64,000 bases of DNA from Verrucomicrobiaceae bacterium (GTDB taxonomy: Bacteria > Verrucomicrobiota > Verrucomicrobiia > Verrucomicrobiales > Verrucomicrobiaceae): positions 1,054,001 to 1,118,000 of the forward strand of contig JABTUN010000001.1 in assembly GCA_015075365.1 (NCBI GenBank), given 5' to 3'. How positions within the stretch are numbered: the first letter of the stretch is position 1; each line of letters starts with the position of its first letter. The notes beneath the pieces are model-generated. The model was not told the DNA's origin. It saw only the letters and a list, made by a program, of their open reading frames with translations, and searched no databases. Below are positions 16,069-22,976 of the stretch, piece after piece. The position numbers and the translations under genes were made by a program.

Positions 16069-17753
16069 GAGGGTGGGGTGGGTGGGAGTGGAAGGGTGAG
16101 GATGAAGCGCGCCCCGTCACGATACTGCGGGCAGACGGCGAGCCTGCCACCGTGCAATTGTGCCAGTTCGCGCGAAATGGTCAATCCAATGCCTGTGCCG
16201 CTGACGCCTTCATTCAGATCGGAGCGCAGGCGCTCGAAGGGCTCGAAGACGGCCTTGCGCTTGCCGGGAGGGATGCCGGGGCCGCGGTCCTCGACGATGA
16301 GGCGGGCGGCGCCGTCGGCGACCTCGGTGCGCAGGCCGACATAGCGGCCGGAGGAGGCGTATTTTTCGACATTGGAGATGAGATTGCCCACGATCTGGGA
16401 AATGGCGTCGGGATCGGCCTGGATGACGGGCGGCCCGGCGAGCTCGACGGCGATCTCGAAGCCCTTGGTCTCCAGCAGCGGCTTCCAGAACTCGACGGCG
16501 CGCGTGACGATGTCATCGAGCACGACGGGCTGCGGGGAGATGGTGAGCTTGTCCCGCTGCTGGCGGGCGAGGCTGAGGACATTCTGGATGAGGCGGTCGA
16601 GGCGCTGCGCCTCATTGCCGACGACGGTGAGCTGGCGCTTCATCGTGGCATCCCCCTGCCCCTCGGCGCGGTGGGAGGCCATCTCGGCGTAGAGGCGGAT
16701 GTTGGTGAGGGGGGTCTTCAGCTCATGGGAGATCTGGTTCACGAAGGTGACGCGCTGCTGCGCCACGGAGATCTCCCGCGCGCTCTCATGGAAATACAGC
16801 CAGCCGACGACGAGGACGAGCAGGATGCCGGAGCTGATGCCCAGGGCGATGGGGAAGAGGTAGGGCTTGGGGAACTCCTCATGCGCCGGTGTGTAGGCCA
16901 GCCGCCACTGCGAAAGCGGCTCCGTGCAGGTACGGTGCGCCGCCGGCGGGGCTTCGGAGCCGGACAGGCGCTTCCCCCACTGGTGCAGGGGGATACCCTT
17001 GAAGGTGGCCAGCATCATCCGGCCGGGCGGCACCTCCAGCCCCGGATGCGGCAGCCTCTCAAACAGGCCTGCCATGAGCTGCTGCGCATTCATCAGCGCC
17101 ACGGCCAGCGTGCCGTCCGCGACCTGATGCCAGTAGATGAAGGTCGAATCCCCCACATGCCAGCCGCTCATCAGTTCTTTCCTGCCCGCCAACGGCTCCA
17201 AAATGTGGTAGCCCGGCAGTTTTACAAAAGTCTGCCAGGAGGACTGGGTTTTGTCCGGCGGTGGTGCCGTCACGGTCGACCCCGTGATCCGGACAAAGGG
17301 CGGGCCGCCGCCCGGTGTGAGGCTGGCCAGCGGCAGCGGCGCATCCATCCGCGCCAATGCCGCCTCAATCGCCTGGGAGCGGTCCGCCGGCCTCACCTCC
17401 ACCAGGGACTCATAAACCTTCGGCCCGGGAAACTCGGACGCCGTCCCCCCGCGGATGACCCAGGCCCGCGCCACCCAGGGATGCCGCGCCAGCTCCCGTG
17501 CCGCCGCCTCGCCCGTGGCCTGCCCCGCCCCCGTGGCGTCCAACTGGTCCGTCAACTGCCGCAGATCATGCACAAGCTGGTAGTCCGCCGAGGACAACCG
17601 CTCCGCCAGGATCGCCTGCATGGAGGCGTCCGTCCGCTTCGCCGCGTCCGTGATAAGATAGCTGCCCAGCCACGCCAGCAGCACCAGTGGCAGGACCACG
17701 AGGACGAGGAAAAGGATGGTGGAGCGGCGGCCAAACATGAGGGAAAGCCTCAT
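16065..17753 (-). CDS. Membrane sensor histidine kinase
   Basis: This 562-residue protein has an N-terminal membrane helix (about 9-32), a large extracytoplasmic sensor region (about 35-300) with no recognised domain, and a second helix (about 305-325, IALGISSGILLVLVVGWLYF). The cytoplasmic kinase follows: H-box NQISHELKTPLTNIRLYAEM with His343, N-box IVGNLISNVEKYA, G1 VEDRGPGIPPGKR, F-box FEPFERL and G2 SGTGIGLTISREL. All catalytic elements are present. The histidine kinase precedes and overlaps the PhoB-type regulator gene, its certain partner. Transcription probably starts in 17754-17800. The signal is unknown. Confidence 0.95.
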   Translation of the reverse strand: MRLSLMFGRRSTILFLVLVVLPLVLLAWLGSYLITDAAKRTDASMQAILAERLSSADYQLVHDLRQLTDQLDATGAGQATGEAAARELARHPWVARAWVIRGGTASEFPGPKVYESLVEVRPADRSQAIEAALARMDAPLPLASLTPGGGPPFVRITGSTVTAPPPDKTQSSWQTFVKLPGYHILEPLAGRKELMSGWHVGDSTFIYWHQVADGTLAVALMNAQQLMAGLFERLPHPGLEVPPGRMMLATFKGIPLHQWGKRLSGSEAPPAAHRTCTEPLSQWRLAYTPAHEEFPKPYLFPIALGISSGILLVLVVGWLYFHESAREISVAQQRVTFVNQISHELKTPLTNIRLYAEMASHRAEGQGDATMKRQLTVVGNEAQRLDRLIQNVLSLARQQRDKLTISPQPVVLDDIVTRAVEFWKPLLETKGFEIAVELAGPPVIQADPDAISQIVGNLISNVEKYASSGRYVGLRTEVADGAARLIVEDRGPGIPPGKRKAVFEPFERLRSDLNEGVSGTGIGLTISRELAQLHGGRLAVCPQYRDGARFILTLPLPPTPPS

Positions 17754-17807
17754 AATTTAGGTCCACCGGAGATTTGGTCATCTGAAATTTATAATTTCCA
17801 CAAAAAG

Positions 17808-17842
17808 AAACCGGGCCGACCCACTGAGGATCGGCCCGGTTT
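17808..17842 (-). terminator. Strong rho-independent terminator
   Basis: AAACCGGGCCGA (17808-17819) and TCGGCCCGGTTT (17831-17842) form a perfect 12-pair stem with an 11-base loop. On the minus strand the stem is followed by TTCTTTTTG. It lies about 140 bases after the stop of the metalloprotease-like gene and before the sensor-kinase gene, so it should end the DAO/metalloprotease transcript. The T-rich flank on the other strand is weaker. Confidence 0.85.
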
Positions 17843-17978
17843 GCTTTGAGTTTTCCAACAGCCAGAAGGAACCACTCGGTTTGAATGGCTGGATTGTGCC
17901 ACAACAGCCAGAACATGCGTCAGGCCCTTGTGAAAGGGTTGTAAGACGATTGTCAGCCCCGCAGAACGCGGCGGCCGG

Positions 17979-19712
17979 TCATTCCACCCCCCACAGCCGC
18001 CCCAACAGCGCAAACATCTCCGGATCGTGCGCCTTGAGTTCCTCGCGCGTGAACGGGAAAAAGTCATTCCGCGCAAAAAACGCCTCCGTGCACTCGGCGA
18101 AGTATTCCTTCGCGTTCGTCATCGCGTAGGCGCGGTCGAGGCGCTTGCGGCCCGCGCTGTCCTGGCGCTGCACCTTGTCGTATTTGCCCGCCGCCTTTGC
18201 CCTCTGATACACCGCCTCGATCTCCGCATGCTCAAAGCCCAGCACGCGGTCGTGATAAGCATGCGCCAGCTCATGCAGCGTGAAATTCGGCATGCGGCGC
18301 GTCTCCGCCTCAAAGATGCGCACATTGGTAAACTCCACCGCCTTCTCCATCACCGGGTCGCGGCCGTTGTCGCGCAGCCAGCCCGCGCCTGGATGATACT
18401 CGGCGCGTGGCGGTGTCTTCGGATACTCCGGATTGATCCACAGCGGCACCTTGCGCAGTTCCGTCACCGATTTCGCCGGAACGACACGCACGATTTCATC
18501 AAGCTGCGTCCGCAGCAGCCCCAGCGCCTTTTCCAGCGCCACGGCGTCATCAAACAGCCGCGGATGAATCTTCACCGTCCAACCCGCGATGAGACGCTGA
18601 TCGTGCTCTTTGGTGCCGGTGGCTTCTTCAAAACGCCGTCGCTGGTCCTGCTTGATGAGCCCGCGCGCCTTCAAGAGGCGCTCCGGCCACACAAACTTCG
18701 GCGCCTTCGCCGGATCGTAACCCGCGAGATGGCCCGTGAGCCGCGTCTGCGGCTTTGTGTACTTCAAAACCGTGTCGCCAAACACCTCGCGGCAGATCGC
18801 GGCCAGTTTCGGATCGTAGGCAAGCAGTTCATCACGCGTATCGACGTGGTTGTGCTGCGCGTCGTTCTGCCGGTTGTTGTCGAACCAGCTCTGCACCCCC
18901 TCCGCCCAGTACTCGTGATGATTCGACGACGCGTAGGCTCCTTTCCACAGCCCGGCCTTCATCGCATCGTCAAAAGCGGCCTTCAACCGCGTGTCGAAGG
19001 TCGGATCGACGTTCGTCAGCCCGCGCAGGTGCATGTTGTGAGCGAATTCGTGAATGAGAATGTTCTCCGTGTCATACGGATCGCCATCATAGGCCAGCAG
19101 GTTCTCCTCCGCGCACGAGCAGAACGGATCCGTCTCGCTCCCACCAAGCCCGCGTGCCCTCGCGTCCCAGTACTCCTTCGCTGACAACGCCTCAAAGCCC
19201 TCCACCGGCCCCAGATGCGCAAACTCCGGCTGGTCCGTCGTGAATTCATTGTGCGCCAGCACGCATAGCCGCGATCCGCTCGCAATCATCGCCTCACGCA
19301 CATCCGGCCGCTCCGCCAGCATCAGATCGACGAGATGCACCGCCTCCTTCAGCGCATACGGACTCACCTTCGCCGAGCCACAGATGGGATAGCCCTGCGC
19401 CCGCACGACCTGCGTGTAAAACGCAGGCACGCCATCCTTCGCCGCCGGATCATAGCGAAAGCCCTGCACACGCACCTGGCTCACCACTTCCGTCTCGCGC
19501 TTGCCATCCACGATCATAAACCGATGCCCGATCGTCGTGCCGATGATCTTGTCCTTTCCAGGCTCGATCTTCCCGTTCGACACGCGATGCCCGTCGTTCG
19601 TCTCCCAGAACACCTCAATGGCGTTCGGTGCCGCATTGATGATTTGCAGCTTCGGACGGTCCAAGGCCGACGTGGGCAATGAAGTCAAAAGAATGAAGGC
19701 GATGGTTTTCAT
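17979..19712 (-). CDS. Secreted VHL-like domain protein with two HExxH metalloprotease-like units
   Basis: This 577-residue protein has a signal peptide (MKTIAFILLTSLPTSA). Residues 22-88 resemble the beta domain of the von Hippel-Lindau protein: the spacing of N..P..V.W...DG, then I-x-P-G, then GHRFMIVDG matches VHL closely by eye. Two similar catalytic-looking units follow. The first has LIHEFAHNMHLR (His221, Glu222, His225), HHEYWAEGVQSWF and ELLAYDPKLAAICREVFGD. The second has TLHELAHAYHDR (His480) with AKEYFAECTEAFF and ELKAHDPEMFALLGRLWGV. The repeated order points to internal duplication, each unit having a gluzincin-like HExxH plus a downstream Glu. The gene overlaps the flavoprotein gene by four bases. 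It is probably a zinc protease; the substrate is unknown. Confidence 0.8.
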   Translation of the reverse strand: MKTIAFILLTSLPTSALDRPKLQIINAAPNAIEVFWETNDGHRVSNGKIEPGKDKIIGTTIGHRFMIVDGKRETEVVSQVRVQGFRYDPAAKDGVPAFYTQVVRAQGYPICGSAKVSPYALKEAVHLVDLMLAERPDVREAMIASGSRLCVLAHNEFTTDQPEFAHLGPVEGFEALSAKEYWDARARGLGGSETDPFCSCAEENLLAYDGDPYDTENILIHEFAHNMHLRGLTNVDPTFDTRLKAAFDDAMKAGLWKGAYASSNHHEYWAEGVQSWFDNNRQNDAQHNHVDTRDELLAYDPKLAAICREVFGDTVLKYTKPQTRLTGHLAGYDPAKAPKFVWPERLLKARGLIKQDQRRRFEEATGTKEHDQRLIAGWTVKIHPRLFDDAVALEKALGLLRTQLDEIVRVVPAKSVTELRKVPLWINPEYPKTPPRAEYHPGAGWLRDNGRDPVMEKAVEFTNVRIFEAETRRMPNFTLHELAHAYHDRVLGFEHAEIEAVYQRAKAAGKYDKVQRQDSAGRKRLDRAYAMTNAKEYFAECTEAFFARNDFFPFTREELKAHDPEMFALLGRLWGVE

Positions 19713-20950
19713 GCAAAGCGGTCCGGTGACATCAAATCGAGCGCCACAGACGGTTTCTCGCCGCAGAGCAACTCAGAGACGATCCTGCCCGTTGCAGGAG
19801 CGAGCGACAAACCCATCATCGCGTGTCCCGTGGCCACGGTGAGGTTCTTCCAGCGCTGAGTTCTGCCTATGTAAGGCATGCCATCCGGCGAAACAGGCCG
19901 CAAACCGCTCCAAGGCTTCACCTCGGCGAAGTCCGTCTCTTCAAACGCTGGGAAATACTGCGGAAATGCCCGCGTGATGCCGCGCACACGGCGCTGCGTG
20001 ATCGATTCGTCGATGCCCGCCATCTCCATCGAGCCGCCGACACGCAACGCGCCCTCCATCGGTGTCACCGCGAGCCGCGCCTCGGTGCAGATGCTGCACA
20101 GCTCGGGAAGCTGCTTCGGATTCGCGAGCGTGAGGCTGTAACCTTTGCCTGCCTGCATCGGCAGCTTCAAATCGAGCTCCTTCGCGAGCTGCGCTGACCA
20201 CACACCGCTGCACAGCACCACCTCTCGACCCTCCACTTGACCTCTTGACGTCTTGACCGCTCTCAACGCCCCCCCTTTCACCTCAAAGCCACTCACCTCC
20301 GTCTCCCACAGGAACGTCACACCGAGTCGCACGAGCTCCGCCTCCACTGCGGCGATGAAGTTTCCCGGCGCGAGATGGCAGTCTTTTGGAAAAAACACGC
20401 TACCGCAGATGTCCATCGTCACCGCAGGATCGAGCGAAGCGGTCGCCTTCGCATCCAGCACCTCGGCGGGGATGCCGAGCGCGTTCGCCTTCTCCGCCAT
20501 GTGCGCTTCCTCATCGAGCGTCTGCTGTTTTTTGCAGAGCATGAGCAAACCACGCTTCACGAGTCCGAAATCGAGCCCCAGCGTCTCAAAGCACTCGCGA
20601 CTCAGCAGACTCAAATCGCGCAAAACAGGCGCGGCGGCCTCGACACGCGCCTTCGTGGCCGCTTTCCAGAAATGCAGGCCCCAGCTCATCAAATCGACAT
20701 CCAGCCGCGGTTTGATGTAAAACGGCGATTCCGGGTTCCACATCCATTTCAGGCCCAACGCGACCATTCCCGGCGCCGCGAGCGGGATGAAGTGACTCGG
20801 CACGATCATCCCCGCATTCCCAAACGAGCATCCATCACGCTGACGCGGCTTTTGGTCGATGATCGTCACCCGCATCCCGCGCCGGGCGCAGTAAAGCGCC
20901 GTGCTGAGGCCGATGACGCCCGCGCCGAGGATGGTGACTGATTTGCTCAT
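19709..20950 (-). CDS. D-amino-acid dehydrogenase/oxidase-type FAD protein (DadA-like)
   Basis: The 413-residue flavoprotein starts at MSKSVTILGAGVIGLSTALY, whose GAGVIG is the FAD-binding Rossmann motif; the frame opens further upstream but only with weak sequence. The domain is DAO (about 4-395). C-terminal blocks KPWSGLRPVSPDGMPYIGRT and LTVATGHAMMGLSLAPATGR are typical of DadA and related D-amino-acid or hydroxyproline dehydrogenases. It should oxidise an amino acid to the keto acid and ammonia, passing electrons to quinone or oxygen. No epimerase or racemase neighbour fixes the substrate. It is the first gene of a coupled pair with the metalloprotease-like gene and diverges from the SDR gene, so promoters lie in 20951-21068. 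Confidence 0.9.
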   Translation of the reverse strand: MSKSVTILGAGVIGLSTALYCARRGMRVTIIDQKPRQRDGCSFGNAGMIVPSHFIPLAAPGMVALGLKWMWNPESPFYIKPRLDVDLMSWGLHFWKAATKARVEAAAPVLRDLSLLSRECFETLGLDFGLVKRGLLMLCKKQQTLDEEAHMAEKANALGIPAEVLDAKATASLDPAVTMDICGSVFFPKDCHLAPGNFIAAVEAELVRLGVTFLWETEVSGFEVKGGALRAVKTSRGQVEGREVVLCSGVWSAQLAKELDLKLPMQAGKGYSLTLANPKQLPELCSICTEARLAVTPMEGALRVGGSMEMAGIDESITQRRVRGITRAFPQYFPAFEETDFAEVKPWSGLRPVSPDGMPYIGRTQRWKNLTVATGHAMMGLSLAPATGRIVSELLCGEKPSVALDLMSPDRFA

Positions 20951-21068
20951 GTTCCCGTACAGCATGGCGCGGCACCGCCGGTCTTCTTGCGCACTTTGGC
21001 GGCCCACGCCGCGATTTTTGCCAATTGCCACCGCTGGACGCCTCGCATGTGCTGGTTAGCATCGACAC

Positions 21069-21860
21069 ATGGATCAAACTTGGACAGACAAAATCGTGAT
21101 CGTCACCGGCGGTGGCGGAGGCATGGGACAGGCAGCAGCGAAACGCTTCGCAGACGCCGGCGCGAAGACATTCATCTTCGGCCGCACGCTCGAATCCCTT
21201 CAAGAAACCGCCGCGCTGTCGAAAAACATCCTCCCCGTCGTCTGCGACGTGGCCAACACCACCAGCGTGGCCACTGCGCTCGATGAAGTGCTCAAACACG
21301 GCGTCCCCTTCGCCCTCATCCACACCGCCGGCATCAACACGCCCGACCGCTTCATGGCCCACGCCGATCCCGCACGCATTGCCAGCGAGGAAAGCTGGCG
21401 TCGAGTCATGGAGATCAATGTCCTCGGTGTCGCGAACATGATCCAGGCCATTTCCAAACCAATGGCGGCGAATGGCGGCGGTCGCATCGTCGTCGTATCC
21501 TCCACCGCCGGCCACGGCTACGACTCCTTCGCCGGCGTGCCCTACACCGCCAGCAAATGGGCCGTACACGGCATGCTTTTCACCGCGCGCATGCAGCTCA
21601 ACGCGCACGGCATCGTTCTCTCTGAATACGCGCCCGGCGAGGCCAACACGCCGCTCGTCGCCAAACGCCCCGTGCAGCCTTCGCCGAAGCACAAAGAGGC
21701 CATGATCACCTGCGAGGACTGTGCCGACGCGATGTTCTTCATCGCCAGCCAGCCGCACAGCATGAGCATCGTGCAACTCCCCGCCTACCAGCCCTTCGGC
21801 GGCATGCCCCCGCAAATCACGCTGCCATGGCTCGACGCGTTTGAGATCAAACAGAGGTAG
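21069..21860 (+). CDS. Short-chain dehydrogenase/reductase (SDR)
   Basis: The 263-residue cytoplasmic enzyme is a classical SDR. It has the cofactor motif TGGGGGMGQ near the N terminus (residues 13-21), HTAGIN in place of NNAG, VVSSTAG with the catalytic serine, and YTASK with Tyr159 and Lys163. It should catalyse NAD(P)-dependent oxidation or reduction of a hydroxyl or keto group; the substrate cannot be read from sequence. It faces away from the D-amino-acid dehydrogenase-like gene across a 118-base gap, which may mean shared control and a linked catabolic step. Confidence 0.93.
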   Translation: MDQTWTDKIVIVTGGGGGMGQAAAKRFADAGAKTFIFGRTLESLQETAALSKNILPVVCDVANTTSVATALDEVLKHGVPFALIHTAGINTPDRFMAHADPARIASEESWRRVMEINVLGVANMIQAISKPMAANGGGRIVVVSSTAGHGYDSFAGVPYTASKWAVHGMLFTARMQLNAHGIVLSEYAPGEANTPLVAKRPVQPSPKHKEAMITCEDCADAMFFIASQPHSMSIVQLPAYQPFGGMPPQITLPWLDAFEIKQR

Positions 21861-21866
21861 CTCCAG

Positions 21867-21940
21867 CTATTTCAGCTCATGAATCGTCCCGTGTACCACA
21901 CGGTCGCCGATTTTCAGTTCGTAGCTCCAGGTGGGACGGA
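21867..21940 (-). pseudogene. Stray copy of the C terminus of the DUF6797-like gene
   Basis: The minus strand reads TWSYELKIGDRVVHGTIHEL before a stop, nearly the same as TWCYELKIGDRVLHGTIHEL at the end of the 25874-29128 gene. The DNA of 21871-21930 matches 25881-25940 at about 54 of 60 bases by eye, in the same orientation. Upstream codons do not continue the homology. So either a paralogous gene was deleted here, leaving its last codons, or the segment between the copies was inserted with a short duplication. Confidence 0.7.
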
Positions 21941-21972
21941 CAGCCCACAACGAATAAACCAAGTGAGCCGGT

Positions 21973-22884
21973 CTATTCAGACGCTTGTTGGAATGATCTT
22001 GAGCAAACCTCCAGCACATGCGCCCGCAGCCAGCGGTGCGCGGAATCAGCATCCAGCCGCGGGTGCCAGAGTAATGACACGGTGAAAGGTTGCGTGGAGA
22101 TTGGCAGGGAGAAACTATGCATCCCAGCGCGTAGGCTGGTGGTGTGGCGTTCGGGGACGCTGGCGATCAGATCGGAGGCACGGGCCAGGCCTAGCGCGGT
22201 GGAGAAACCTCCGACGATGGTGACGATCTTGCGTTCCAATCCAAAGCGACTCAATGCTTCCTCGATCGGTCCGGCGAGGAGGCCATCGCGTGAGACGAGG
22301 ATGTGATTCCCGGCGGCAAATCGAAGGCGGGTGATCTTGCCCTGGCATAGCGGGTGTCCTTTTCGGACGACACCGATGAAGCGATCCTGAAACAAGGCTT
22401 GCACTCGCAGTTCGGGTGCCGTCGTCTTCTCCACAACGCCGGTTTCCAGATCGACGGTTCCATCGCGGAGTGGTGCGCTGTCTTTGTTGGGCTTTTGCGT
22501 GAAGAACAGCCTCACGCCCGGTGCTTCCTCGGCGATGCGGGCGATGAGTTCAGGGCCGAAGGTTTCCACAAAGCCTTCGCTGGTGCGCAGCGTGAAGGTG
22601 CGCACGAGGCGCTTGAGATTGAGCTTCTCTGAGGGACGCAGCACGGCCTCTCCGCCCTGCACGAGCTGGCGGACCTGATCGCGGAGTTCGAGTGCGCGAG
22701 GACTCGGCACCAGGCCGCGTCCAGCCCGGACCAGCAGCGGATCACCCGCCGCCTCACGCAGCCGGGCCAGTGATCGACTCATCGCCGATGGGCTGAGGCG
22801 CAGGCGTTTCGCGGCTCGTGTCACGTTTCCTTCGGCGAGCAGTACGTCGAGCGTGAAGAGCAGATTCAGATCGGGTCGCGGCAT
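21973..22884 (-). CDS. LysR-family transcriptional regulator
   Basis: The 303-residue protein has the normal length and plan of LysR regulators. The N-terminal winged helix-turn-helix starts MPRPDLNLLFTLDVLLAEGN and includes TRAAKRLRLSPSAMSRSLAR. A co-inducer-binding domain follows from about residue 90 (TFTLRTSEGFVETFGPELIA). It is transcribed divergently from the MFS/beta-barrel ORF across 92 bases, the usual arrangement in which a LysR protein controls its divergent neighbour. By context it should regulate that transporter in response to an exported or toxic compound. Confidence 0.94.
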   Translation of the reverse strand: MPRPDLNLLFTLDVLLAEGNVTRAAKRLRLSPSAMSRSLARLREAAGDPLLVRAGRGLVPSPRALELRDQVRQLVQGGEAVLRPSEKLNLKRLVRTFTLRTSEGFVETFGPELIARIAEEAPGVRLFFTQKPNKDSAPLRDGTVDLETGVVEKTTAPELRVQALFQDRFIGVVRKGHPLCQGKITRLRFAAGNHILVSRDGLLAGPIEEALSRFGLERKIVTIVGGFSTALGLARASDLIASVPERHTTSLRAGMHSFSLPISTQPFTVSLLWHPRLDADSAHRWLRAHVLEVCSRSFQQASE

Positions 22885-22976
22885 AACTCTTCCGTATCGA
22901 GGTATGGCGTCCAGCGCAATGAGGCTTTGCGGTCAGGGCGTCTTCCGCCGCTCCAGCCCGGGGCTTAGCGGAGGGC

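Noticed and set aside
15256..17849. Long plus-strand frames opposite the two-component genes
   Set aside because: The minus strand has complete receiver, winged-helix and kinase motifs; the plus frames do not.
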